From Nemertoderma westbladi (lineage: Eukaryota; Xenacoelomorpha; Nemertodermatida; Nemertodermatidae): DNA of 23,308 nucleotides. This document shows positions 1 to 8,826 of the stretch, in pieces (positions within the stretch are counted from its first letter, which is position 1; every line of letters starts with the position of its first letter). Location of the stretch: contig JAUCBJ010000552.1 in the NCBI GenBank assembly GCA_032718475.1, positions 1 to 23,308 of the forward strand, given 5' to 3'. The notes below the pieces were generated by a model. It worked only from the letters and a program-made list of their open reading frames with translations. It was not told the DNA's origin and searched no databases. A program made the position numbers and the translations under genes.

Positions 1-3000
1 AAAATCACTTATTCTATCTAATTCTCTCTTTTGGGCACCAAACCCCCAAAATCTAAAAATTTTAACTCAAATTAAAAAAATTTAAGTAGGGAATATTTCT
101 TTAAAAACAATCCCTCACCGGTCTTGAATTTTAAATTTTAAATAAATTTTTATATCTCATTATTATAAAAAAAATGCAACTTAATGAGGTTTGCCCCTCA
201 CACTTAATTTAAAAAAAATATGTGAGAGGAAGAAAATTCAATCTTTAAGAAATTTTCTCTAAAGCAATCTAAATTGCGCAATGACTAAACTCACTATCTT
301 TAGGGCAGGACCATAATTAAACACTACTCCTCCTAAACCTACTCGGGTTACACTAAAAATATTCCCTCTCTATCTATCCCCCCCCCTCCCAACCGGAGGG
401 GGGTTGAGACTAAACTGAAAAACTAATATAAAAATCTAAAGAAAGGCTGAAATAATCAACTAAAGTGACTTAAAAAATCACTTATTCTATCTAATTCTCT
501 CTTTTGGGCACCAAACCCCCAAAATCTAAAAATTTTAACTCAAATTAAAAAAATTTAAGTGGGGAATATTTCTTTAAAAACAATCCCTCACCGGTCTTGA
601 ATTTTAAATTTTAAATAAATTTTTATATCTCATTATTATAAAAAAAAATGCAACTTAATGAGGTTTGCCCCTCACACTTAATTTAAAAAAAATATGTGAG
701 AGGAAGAAAATTCAATCTTTAAGAAATTTTCTCTAAAGCAATCTAAATTGCGCAATGACTAAACTCACTATCTTTAGGGCAGGACCATAATTAAACACTA
801 CTCCTCCTAAACCTACTCGGGTTACACTAAAAATATTCCCTCTCTATCTATCCCCTCCCTCCCAACCGGAGGGGGGTTGAGACTAAACTGAAAAACTAAT
901 ATAAAAATCTAAAGAAAGGCTGAAATAATCAACTAAAGTGACTTAAAAAATCACTTATTCTATCTAATTCTCTCTTTTGGGCACCAAACCCCCAAAATCT
1001 AAAAATTTTAACTCAAATTAAAAAAATTTAAGTAGGGAATATTTCTTTAAAAACAATCCCTCACCGGTCTTGAATTTTAAATTTTAAATAAATTTTTATA
1101 TCTCATTATTATAAAAAAAAAATGCAACTTAATGAGATTTGCCCCTCACACTTAATTTAAAAAAAAATATGTGAGAGGAAGAAAATTCAATCTTTAAGAA
1201 ATTTTCTCTAAAGCAATCTAAATTGCGCAATGACTAAACTCACTATCTTTAGGGCAGGACCATAATTAAACACTACTCCTCCTAAACCTACTCGGGTTAC
1301 ACTAAAAATATTCCCTCTCTATCTATCCCCTCCCTCCCAACCGGAGGGGGGTTGAGACTAAACTAAAAAACTAATATAAAAATCTAAAGAAAGGCTGAAA
1401 TAATCAACTAAAGTGACTTAAAAAATCACTTATTCTATCTAATTCTCTCTTTTGGGCACCAAGCCCCCAAAATCTAAAAATTTTAACTCAAATTAAAAAA
1501 ATTTAAGTAGGGAATATTTCTTTAAAAACAATCCCTCACCGGTCTTGAATTTTAAATTTTAAATAAATTTTTATATCTCATTATTATAAAAAAAAAAATG
1601 CAACTTAATGAGGTTTGCCCCTCACACTTAATTTAAAAAAAAATATGTGAGAGGAAGAAAATTCAATCTTTAAGAAATTTTCTCTAAAGCAATCTAAATT
1701 GCGCAATGACTAAACTCACTATCTTTAGGGCAGGACCATAATTAAACACTACTCCTCCTAAACCTACTCGGGTTACACTAAAAATATTCCCTCTCTATCT
1801 ATCCCCTCCCTCCCAACCGGAGGGGGGTTGAGACTAAACTGAAAAACTAATATAAAAATCTAAAGAAAGGCTGAAATAATCAACTAAAGTGACTTAAAAA
1901 ATCACTTATTCTATCTAATTCTCTCTTTTGGGCACCAAACCTCCAAAATCTAAAAATTTTAACTCAAATTAAAAAAATTTAAGTAGGGAATATTTCTTTA
2001 AAAACAATCCCTCACCGGTCTTGAATTTTAAATTTTAAATAAATTTTTATATCTCATTATTATAAAAAAAAATGCAACTTAATGAGATTTGCCCCTCACA
2101 CTTAATTTAAAAAAAATATGTGAGAGGAAGAAAATTCAATCTTTAAGAAATTTTCTCTAAAGCAATCTAAATTGCGCAATGACTAAACTCACTATCTTTA
2201 GGGCAGGACCATAATTAAACACTACTCCTCCTAAACCTACTCGGGTTACACTAAAAATATTCCCTCTCTATCTATCCCCTCCCTCCCAACCGGAGGGGGG
2301 TTGAGACTAAACTGAAAAACTAATATAAAAATCTAAAGAAAGGCTGAAATAATCAACTAAAGTGACTTAAAAAATCACTTATTCTATCTAATTCTCTCTT
2401 TTGGGCACCAAGCCCCCAAAATCTAAAAATTTTAACTCAAATTAAAAAAATTTAAGTAGGGAATATTTCTTTAAAAACAATCCCTCACCGGTCTTGAATT
2501 TTAAATTTTAAATAAATTTTTATATCTCATTATTATAAAAAAAAAAATGCAACTTAATGAGGTTTGCCCCTCACACTTAATTTAAAAAAAATATGTGAGA
2601 GGAAGAAAATTCAATCTTTAAGAAATTTTCTCTAAAGCAATCTAAATTGCGCAATGACTAAACTCACTATCTTTAGGGCAGGACCATAATTAAACACTAC
2701 TCCTCCTAAACCTACTCGGGTTACACTAAAAATATTCCCTCTCTATCTATCCCCTCCCTCCCAACCGGAGGGGGGTTGAGACTAAACTGAAAAACTAATA
2801 TAAAAATCTAAAGAAAGGCTGAAATAATCAACTAAAGTGACTTAAAAAATCACTTATTCTATCTAATTCTCTCTTTTGGGCACCAAACCCCCAAAATCTA
2901 AAAATTTTAACTCAAATTAAAAAAATTTAAGTAGGGAATATTTCTTTAAAAACAATCCCTCACCGGTCTTGAATTTTAAATAAATTTTTATATCTCATTA

Positions 3001-3271
3001 TTATAAAAAAAAATGCAACTTAATGAGGTTTGCCCCTCACACTTAATTTAAAAAAAATATGTGAGAGGAAGAAAATTCAATCTTTAAGAAATTTTCTCTA
3101 AAGCAATCTAAATTGCGCAATGACTAAACTCACTATCTTTAGGGCAGGACCATAATTAAACACTACTCCTCCTAAACCTACTCGGGTTACACTAAAAATA
3201 TTCCCTCTCTATCTATCCCCTCCCTCCCAACCGGAGGGGGGTTGAGACTAAACTGAAAAACTAATATAAAA
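1..3271. repeat. Satellite array, ~474-bp unit, 7 copies, open at left edge
   Basis: Seven head-to-tail copies of an AT-rich unit begin at 1, 474, 947, 1422, 1898, 2371 and 2846, so periods run from 473 to 476 bp. The last copy stops after about 425 bp near 3271, where the sequence becomes unrelated. Copies look about 98-99% identical by eye. Most length changes fall in short A runs, for example 8 to 11 A before the tgcaactt block. Copy 1 has a longer C run near 379-387, and copy 7 lacks one 7-bp repeat of attttaa near 2975. Each unit holds a short hairpin (ctcaca ... tgtgag) and a C-rich/G-rich self-complementary patch around aaccgg. I see no reading frame, tRNA or rRNA signature. The array probably continues left of the window. 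Confidence 0.97.
947..2845. repeat. Two dimeric higher-order units inside the satellite
   Basis: Diagnostic variants alternate between copies. Copies 3 (from 947) and 5 (from 1898) share gagattt where the others have gaggttt. Copies 4 (from 1422) and 6 (from 2371) share caagccc where the others have caaaccc or caaacctc, and both have an 11-A run. This pattern fits one duplication of a two-copy block, 947-1897 and 1898-2845. That is inference from a few variants, but both classes alternate in register. Confidence 0.6.
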
Positions 3272-3667
3272 AATCCCATCTTGGCGAATTAATATACCGC
3301 CTCAATGTTAAATTCTAAATTTGGGGAAAGGAGCAGGTTACAGTTGCACGTCATTTTAACCAAAACAATAAACTAAACACAATAAAACTGGTTACAGTTT
3401 TATTTTTGAGAGTAATTAGAAGTTACTGTATTTGCGTCTAATTTCGACCGGAGATGGATGGATTTTTATTGCATCCAGTTCCCCCCCCCCCCCCCCCACC
3501 CCCCCCCCCCCCCCCCCCCCCCTATCTGATTAATTGACATTAAGTTTCCCCCCTTGTCTCGCTAACAAAATGCGTCAAAATTTTCCTTATAAATTATTGT
3601 CATAATCTCATTGAAAACTTCCCACAACATTATTGGGACTTATAATATGTATTCAATACGATTTCAG
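3272..3667. other. Non-coding stretch upstream of exon A
   Basis: AT-rich unique sequence between the satellite and the first recognised exon. Apart from the poly-C tract at 3481-3522 I see no gene, RNA or promoter. Its right end is a plausible 3' splice site (ttcag at 3663-3667), so at least part of it should be intron. No upstream exon encoding the first hemopexin blade was found here. Confidence 0.6.
3481..3522. repeat. Poly-C tract, C17-A-C24
   Basis: A 42-nt run of C broken only by A at 3498. The C strand could form i-motif and the complementary strand G-quadruplex structures. It lies about 145 bp upstream of the exon A splice acceptor. Its exact length may be unreliable because long homopolymers are prone to assembly error. 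Confidence 0.95.
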
Positions 3668-3827
3668 ATTTTCCAATGACGATCCCCAAAGTTTACACCG
3701 GAAGTGATGACGTTATAGGAGACATTGATGCAGCTTATGTTGATGAAATTTCCAAACATACAGTTCTTATTAAGAACGGAAATTTCTGGACGTTCAATGA
3801 AAATAACATGTTTATTGGTAAACAAAA
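3668..3827 (+). CDS. Exon A: hemopexin-like blade of a partial hemopexin-ShKT gene
   Basis: Internal exon read in the frame of the codon at 3676. The acceptor is ttcag ending at 3667 and the donor is aaaa|gtaagt at 3827/3828. It is entered in phase 1 and left in phase 2. The peptide contains DIDAAYVDE (from 3721) and then GNFWTF (Trp codon 3787-3789). This is the order of a hemopexin repeat: Asp-Ala-Ala on the first strand, an aromatic/Trp strand about 20 residues later. Hemopexin domains are four-bladed propellers found in matrix metalloproteinases and related secreted proteins. Because exon C ends with the domain's C-terminal Cys, this is probably blade 2 and blade 1 lies upstream. The Met codon at 3676 is unlikely to be the start, since the frame is open back to the acceptor. 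The catalytic or other N-terminal part is not visible. Confidence 0.72.
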
Positions 3828-3885
3828 GTAAGTTGATAAGATATCAGAAGTTCTAGAGTCCCCGTTGCTAAGTGACCATCGTTTC

Positions 3886-3901
3886 CTTTGCGTGCGCAAA
3901 G
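3886..3901. other. Perfect 7-bp inverted repeat
   Basis: ctttgcg (3886-3892) and cgcaaag (3895-3901) are separated by 2 nt. It lies 10 bp from the LINE target duplication, so it could have favoured nicking or melting there. No function is claimed. Confidence 0.5.
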
Positions 3902-3911
3902 TGGGAGTTAA

Positions 3912-3924
3912 GCAATATTTCTTA
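3912..3924. repeat. Target-site duplication, copy at the LINE 3' end
   Basis: gcaatatttctta. The identical 13 bases occur at 6146-6158 on the other side of the element. The flanking bases differ (a before and a after here; c before and g after there), which fixes the duplication at 13 bp. Confidence 0.92.
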
Positions 3925-4078
3925 ATTTAATGGATTATTTAAAGATAATTAAAGTTATAACACAATTAAACAAAAATATACATAAAACAGAGACAAATTA
4001 CAAAGGGGGCGGGGGAATAAGAGTTATAAGGGGGAGGGGAGATGGGATAGAGGGAGCGGGGAACGCAAGTGGAGGAGC
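3925..4078 (-). other. LINE 3' UTR with G/C-run patch
   Basis: Lies between the stop codon and the target duplication. Plus-strand bases 4003-4042 hold runs of five, five, five and four G within about 40 nt, so the plus strand could form a G-quadruplex, while the element's sense strand is C-rich there. The last ~75 bases are AT-rich and end at the duplication. In this class of element the 3' UTR is what the reverse transcriptase recognises when priming. Confidence 0.7.
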
Positions 4079-6145
4079 CTAGGAGACGAGATCCAACAGA
4101 CCCTCGTCCGTGGACCTAATCGATCCTAAGATCGAAGCGGCATTGCCGATCTGAATGGCAATGAGGAGCCTCTGTAGGAGGAATCGGTGCGACCGCGGCT
4201 CGTTGGTGACACTACGTATACGGTCGCCGATCTCCTTCAGGAAACTGCGAGTGGAAGAACCCGGACAGCCGTAGGTCTCAAAGGCAACCGGGGAGAAGAT
4301 GTAGCCCCGGTCGACTAGCTCCCGGTATTTGGCTGTTTTCTTCTCCTCAGCCACCTCCGCAACGCGACCCCCAGCAGTCAGGGCAAGGTGTATGTGGCTG
4401 GGACAAAGGGGATCTACCACAGTCGCATCCCAAGTGACGGATTTACCATGTTTCCATGGAACCATGGTTACTCCGTCGACTCGCTTCCCACCACTCCTGC
4501 AGAGGCCTGGAGGTTCCAGCATAGCTGGGATCCTGCAGCTGGTCAACGCACGCTTAACCAGGTCATTGACCATGGCGTGGCGTGCGTGTCGCCCAGCGCT
4601 CCTCTTACAGGAGAGGCCATGGAGACCGTTGGGTGCGACTGGGTCGTCACAGCGGGCGCATTTGTGAGGCTCGGTGACCGGGCTACCAAGGCGTATTGCG
4701 ACTGCTACTTGCAACTGCGCGCCTGTAAGTTTCAGGCCCAGCGAGCTGACCGGAATGGCCTCAAGCCAGCAACCCGACACATCGTTCTCGATACAATTTA
4801 GGCGCGCAGTATCGAGTGGCAGTGCCCCCTCGCGGATGGAAGCAAGGGACGCCTCGTGAACCGGCTGTATCAGGACACGTTGTATGGCGTCAGTGGAGGA
4901 AGTGGCAGGTGGTGTGGTGCCAGTGTGGGAAGTAACTGTGGATGTGGTGTCAGTGGGAGAAGTGAGTGATGGTGTAGGTGCGGTGGCAGTGGGAACGTGA
5001 GTGTCTGTAACAGTTGGAAGTTGTGCGTCCCGCGCGGTGGTAGCGAGGGCAATCGCAGGATCGGGGTGGCTCCCGTCCGTTCTGAATAGGCGGCCTGAGA
5101 GATCGGAGCATGCAGCCGCTGAAGCAATGAAAGCGGAAGGAGCGAGCACGCATGCTGAACTGATCCCCAGGCCACCCATCCGAACTGGGAGACAGGCCTG
5201 GTCCCACGATTTACCCCCCATGTCACAGTTGGTGATCTCCTGGAGCGCTCCACGGAGCGTCCGATCATACTCCTTAAGGAGCTCCTGGTGTGTGAAACAC
5301 GGGGCAGCCCGAAGGAAGTAGACCAGACGAGGGATGGCAAAAGCGTTCTTTAAAAGGTAGAACGCGTGGTGCGCATCCAGGAGAGGGAGTCGTTTGGCGA
5401 GGGTGGAGAGGTCGCTGATCTTCTCGCGGAGACAGGAGACCATAGCGGAGTCGCCGATGGGTGCACCGAGCATCTCTAGATCTTCGAGCGAGGTGGTAAG
5501 GATGCCTGGGCACACCGTCTCGAACTCCGCAGCGATCTCCTGACGGATCGAATTGGAGACCTCCCCAACTATAAAAAGCTCGGTCTTCTTAGGGTTGATC
5601 TCCATCCCGAGCCGCTTCCCCTCACCCATCACCGTATGTAGGTCCTCCAACACCGTCCGGTGGTCTCCGGCGAGGTTACCATCGTCCAGGTACCAAACGT
5701 TGAAGTCAGACTTCATTGAATGGACCAGGTCGACGGAGGTGTCGCCGAAGAGGGCCGGTCCATCTGCATCACCCTGTTGAATTCCCTCTTCCGAGAGGAG
5801 TATCTCATCCCCATGGAAAAGGTAGCTTGGCTCGCCATAGGCAGCCAGAGTGTAGTTATACACTTGAGGGTGATTTCGATGGACCGTCTCTAGGATGGAG
5901 TCACGCGCCGGACGGAGTTGAAGGCGTTCCGAAAGTCCAGTTTCAGTAGAACGGTGCCAGGCGCGGAGGTGGTATTGATTAACGCCCGGGTCGCGTGGGC
6001 GGCAGCCTCGGCACCGTTCTTAGTCCCGATTCCCAGTTGGACGTCCCCGTAGGACTGACTCCGATCCCCACTGACGAGGTGCCCTGAGTATTTGGATGCC
6101 AGCCGCCGGAGGGTAAGTCCGACGGCTATTGGGCGAACCCCGTTC
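4079..6145 (-). pseudogene. LINE reverse transcriptase with C-terminal zinc knuckle and PD-(D/E)XK-like nuclease, frameshifted and 5'-truncated
   Basis: The frame starts at the truncation point and reads GVRPIAVG, then the catalytic motif A segment LDFRNAFNSV (Asp codon 5935-5937). A 2-base excess at about 5903-5904 then breaks it, giving a premature stop at 5890-5892. Past the break the frame is open to 4079, about 600 codons. It holds GIQQGDADGPALF (about 5785-5747), the active-site YLDD (5692-5681, in place of the commoner YADD) and INPKKTE. A Thr/Ser/Pro-rich stretch (5017-4889) precedes the zinc knuckle C-x2-C-x9-H-x3-C (4660-4607). The knuckle is followed by RVDG, WDATVVD and AEEKKTAKY (about 4480-4325). 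That order fits the D...D...K pattern of the restriction-like endonuclease of R2/NeSL/Hero-type LINEs. Assignment to a clade is inference. No intact ATG start belongs to this frame. Confidence 0.88.
4889..5017 (-). repeat. Thr/Ser/Pro-rich imperfect repeat inside the LINE frame
   Basis: About 43 codons rich in Thr, Ser and Pro, with recurring pieces such as PTATAPTP, SPTDTTST, TSHTGTTP and TSSTDA. At DNA level the plus strand shows gtgg/cagtgg pieces recurring every ~40-45 bp, so it looks like slippage growth of a small coding minisatellite. It lies between the RT thumb region and the zinc knuckle, where it would act as a flexible linker. Confidence 0.65.
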
Positions 6146-6158
6146 GCAATATTTCTTA
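6146..6158. repeat. Target-site duplication, copy at the LINE 5' end
   Basis: gcaatatttctta, identical to 3912-3924. The conserved RT protein sequence starts immediately beside it (Asn-Gly-Val-Arg-Pro-Ile), and AT-rich host sequence lies on the other side, so the 5' truncation junction sits at 6145/6146. Confidence 0.92.
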
Positions 6159-6375
6159 GAATATTAAAGTGAATTATAATCAATTAAAAATTAACTCGAC
6201 AAGCAAAAGTTAGAAAACTTTTAACATTATGACACTGCACCACAGGAATATCAATATTTACAGGAAATCAACAAATGGTTTGAAATGTTTAAAATTAATA
6301 TTCTAAGTAATTAAAATTACTTAGGATCCCTTTATAGCCTCATAAATCTTGAATAATTCAAACTATTATTCTTAG

Positions 6376-6543
6376 CGTTGACGACTTCAATGGTGGTGGT
6401 ATCGGAAGTTACCTAGCAACGAACGACAGAATCACAGCGGCTTCCTATACCCGTTATGGAAGGAGTCAACAACTAATATTGTTTACTGAGAAAGGGAGAT
6501 TCAAACTTATTGAGCTGAAAAACGGAAATCGAATATCTAACAG
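6376..6543 (+). CDS. Exon B: hemopexin-like blade
   Basis: The acceptor is attcttag ending at 6375 and the donor is acag|gtcaaa at 6543/6544. One base completes the codon left open by exon A (phase 2), and the exon ends in phase 2 again. The open frame holds a Gly-rich turn (NGGGIGSY) and then RITAASYTRY (about 6428-6457). A strand with LILFTEKGRFKLIEL follows. This is the hemopexin-repeat order with Ile-Thr-Ala-Ala in place of Ile-Asp-Ala-Ala and Phe in place of the usual Trp. It probably forms blade 3. The donor is a weaker match to consensus than that of exon A. Support comes from frame continuity across both introns rather than from this exon alone. Confidence 0.68.
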
Positions 6544-6830
6544 GTCAAAATACATTTCCATATGTAGTTAATATAAATTAATAACTTATTATTTAACAAT
6601 TGTTAAATTATTGTCATGTCCATCTTATAATATACAATCAAGACTTACTTAATTAATTTAGACTGTCATAGTATTGTAAGAATCATTAATTAATAAACCA
6701 ATGACTCCATCAACTCCACGCTGAACCACAACGGTATGTGTACTTCTTTTAACTTTTTTAACTACTGGCTTAGAACTACAAATGTGGCTTAATTTGAAAT
6801 ATCTTTAATTTACTATTACGTTTATTATAG
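6544..6830 (+). other. Intron between exons B and C (287 bp)
   Basis: AT-rich, starts gtcaaa and ends tttattatag. No other feature is visible. Confidence 0.65.
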
Positions 6831-7072
6831 GCAATTAGTGGATCAGCCGATGAAAGATGTTTTATCTCTACCATCTTCAGTAGACCTTGTCGATGCGGCC
6901 ACTACTGAGGTTATCCGAGGTAACAGCTACAATTTAATTATGTTCTACAACAACAAATACATCACTTATGTTAAAAGAGATGGGGGGATAGTTGATAGCG
7001 GAGAGGCGGACAATAAATGGGGAATTTGTCCAATTTCTACGACAACCTCAACCACTACTACAACAACAACCG
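6831..7072 (+). CDS. Exon C: last hemopexin-like blade plus start of Thr-rich linker
   Basis: The acceptor is ttattatag ending at 6830 and the donor is accg|gtactg at 7072/7073. It is entered in phase 2 and left in phase 1. The blade shows SVDLVDAATTEV (Asp-Ala-Ala at 6892-6900), then NLIMFYNNKYITYVKRDGG. It closes with KWGICP, whose Cys (7027-7029) sits where hemopexin domains carry the C-terminal Cys that pairs with one in blade 1. The exon then changes abruptly to ISTTTSTTTTTTT, a Thr-only linker likely to be O-glycosylated. Such linkers join domains in secreted proteins. A frame starting in this exon can be read through the donor to a stop at 7138-7140, so an unspliced form would end just after the linker. 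Confidence 0.72.
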
Positions 7073-8578
7073 GTACTGTATATCTATATTATCTTGTGGC
7101 TTGTCTATGTTACACTAGAACGCCATCAAGATGGCTTTAAACGAACCTGTCTTACACAGACTCCAAGAAACAGATGGGATTGGAAGATGCAAACCAAGAA
7201 TGACTTGCATCAACCAAAAAACTGCCTCCCATCTAATGTAATACACATTCGCCTAGGCAAACAAATCATAATCACAATTACTACGATGATGTGTGAAATG
7301 GTATCCATATCCGCAACCTGAGAAACGGCCCAAAAGAGCAGTTTATTCTGCGGAGGGGTCTTTTCTGTATTAGATAAATAAAATAAAGAACACTATAATT
7401 ACAGTATTTATACCTGATACATTCTCAGTTAGCCTAATAAAAACATCGGAGCAACCAATATAATGTACATGTACAAGCATCCTATGAAAGTTTGTGAAAT
7501 GTTCCCTTAAGTCTACCCAACAGCCGTTGGTACCCGGCTGGCAGCCACCCTGGTTCAGTTTTATGGTTTTGTTAGTTTAATCGACAGCTGTTGTAAACGT
7601 CCCAGATATACAAAACCTACTAAGCCTTTGCATTACAATTGAGCTTAGCCTAAGTTGATGACAGTATTATAACGATGACAATTAGGCCCTATAGATACAT
7701 ACGATATATAAATGATGTACTGCTTGACATTACACTAACTGGCTGAATAGAGATAGAACTATAATAATACGTTTGGCATTCTGTCAGATTTCAGTAGTAA
7801 GTAACCTCATAATAATTGCTAAATATCAATCACCTGAAAAACATTTCAAGCAAGGGAGTTGTGGGTATTTAATTTCGCGTTCAATAATGTTGAAAATATG
7901 CAAATATTTCGAATATCGCACTTCGAATCGTTCCCAACTTTTTTATTCAACAACTAGACAACAATTAATAAATACTTGCGTTTACAATTTTACAATGCAT
8001 GCAAGTGGTTTCAAGCCATTTGGTGAACATACATAGTGACATATATAGTGATATAGGTAAATATATATATATCCATCGTGTTTTTGCCGGCCTCAGCTTT
8101 AGACAAAAACTACCCAGTCTAAAGACAGGTTCGTTATAAGAACTAAAGGGTATAGACCGTTTCATTGTAATCGCACCTGTTGTCTCTATAGCAGCCTGTT
8201 AGTATAAGGTTATCTGTATTCCTTCCGTTGGTATTTCAATTTAGTGATGACGTTATAGAAATACGTTAAGCTCGTTATTTTATTTGTGAAATATGAGATT
8301 ATAAATTGAGAAATTCAACTGGAGTTTTCCTGTAGTGCCGCACGGGTCTAGAGAACCATAGGATTTAAAAATGTAAACATTGTGTTTATGTTTGTCTATT
8401 AATGTCGCTAGACAAACTTTGATGGCGGAGACCTTACAATATTCTGATGTTTAGAATATGGTTATCAACAGTTGAAAATGTTTAAAATATTCTGGCTCTA
8501 AAATGTAAATCAAATAATGAAAATTATTTATTAACTGCAGTACAATATTTCGAGTCATCTTGCTAATGTGTGTTTTAG
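7073..8578 (+). other. Intron between exons C and D (1.5 kb)
   Basis: Starts gtactg and ends tgttttag. It splits the Thr-rich linker. It is AT-rich, with a short (TA)n run at 8060-8072, a palindrome tgtacatgtaca near 7463-7474, and a GC-richer patch near 7516-7556 with a cagccg/cggctg stem. Several reading frames of 60-110 codons lie here without recognisable domains, and I consider them chance. Confidence 0.6.
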
Positions 8579-8822
8579 TTTCTACAACAACAACAACGTA
8601 CGTGGTCCCGCCATCCTGCGTAGACACCAAGGTTAAAGAGTGCCCCACCTGGGTGTCTATGGGAGGCTGCTTAGTCAATGGTCACGTCGCTCGCAAAAAG
8701 TGCAGAAAATCCTGCAAGACTTGTCTCGGTAAACCTCCAGCAGTATACGAAAAAGGGATATGTGATGATCAGGTTACCTCCTGCAAAATCTGGAAAAATA
8801 TAGGTAGGTGTGCAAATACACA
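8579..8822 (+). CDS. Exon D: Thr linker, one full ShKT domain and the start of a second
   Basis: The acceptor is tgttttag ending at 8578. Its first two bases complete the codon from exon C, continuing as STTTTTYVVPPS. The first ShKT domain runs 8617-8724 with six Cys spaced x7, x8, x10, x3, x2, and Trp three residues after the second Cys. A short linker (LGKPPAVYEKG) leads to a second ShKT beginning at 8761. Its first three Cys are spaced x6 and x8, with Trp placed as in domain 1. ShKT domains are small disulfide-knotted modules found in sea anemone channel toxins, and as accessory domains in metalloproteases and other extracellular proteins. Here they are accessory domains, and no Lys-Tyr channel-blocking pair is visible. 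The end is ambiguous. Donor tag|gtaggt at 8803/8804 is the better splice match, while aca|gtaacc at 8822/8823 keeps the third Cys at the conserved spacing. Reading on gives a stop at 8824-8826. Confidence 0.78.
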
Positions 8823-8826
8823 GTAA

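Larger units (their letters stand above)
3925..6145 (-). mobile_element. 5'-truncated non-LTR retrotransposon (LINE), 2221 bp
   Basis: The element is bounded exactly by a perfect 13-bp target duplication. It is GC-rich against an AT-rich background. Read on the minus strand it starts inside the reverse transcriptase domain at 6145, so the 5' UTR, N-terminal region and early RT motifs are missing. This is typical of incomplete target-primed reverse transcription. It runs through the RT, a zinc knuckle and a nuclease-like C-terminus to a stop at 4079, then a ~154-bp 3' UTR (3925-4078). There are no terminal repeats and no clear poly(A) tail; the 3' end is simply AT-rich. The insertion is antisense to the host gene and inside an intron, so it should be tolerated if spliced out. 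A perfect duplication and a nearly open frame suggest a recent insertion. It cannot move by itself. Confidence 0.93.
3828..6375 (+). other. Intron between exons A and B, carrying the antisense LINE
   Basis: Begins gtaagt at 3828 and ends ttcttag at 6375. It splits a codon after its second base, the same phase as the next intron. Without the retrotransposon (3925-6145) and one copy of its target duplication it would be about 314 bp, close to the neighbouring 287-bp intron. The right part, 6159-6375, is AT-rich with no recognisable feature. Confidence 0.75.

Noticed and set aside
1-3271. rRNA or mitochondrial-like origin of the 474-bp unit
   Set aside because: AT-rich with short hairpins, but I could not find any conserved rRNA or tRNA core on either strand.
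4329-4801. Plus-strand open frames opposite the LINE C-terminus
   Set aside because: They are shadows of the GC-rich minus-strand frame, with no domain and no codon pattern of their own.
4870-5513. Other minus- and plus-strand frames inside the LINE
   Set aside because: They overlap the recognised RT frame in other registers, and the Pro/His-rich peptides are frame-shifted readings of the Thr/Pro repeat.
6408-6420. X-box-like gttacctagcaac in exon B
   Set aside because: Fits the RFX consensus, but it is coding sequence and isolated from the periodic series.
7319-7337. gaaacggcccaaaagagc similar to 23070-23087
   Set aside because: The short similarity does not extend, so there is not enough to call a repeat family.
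7773-8036. 87-codon plus-strand frame in the intron between exons C and D
   Set aside because: AT-driven composition, no recognisable domain and no fit to the exon phases on either side.
8243-8258. agtgatgacgttatag identical to 3703-3718 in exon A
   Set aside because: The 16-bp match does not extend on either side. It could hint at an old exon copy, but chance is adequate.
8451-8678. Minus-strand frame overlapping exon D
   Set aside because: Overlaps a well-supported ShKT exon on the other strand and shows no domain.
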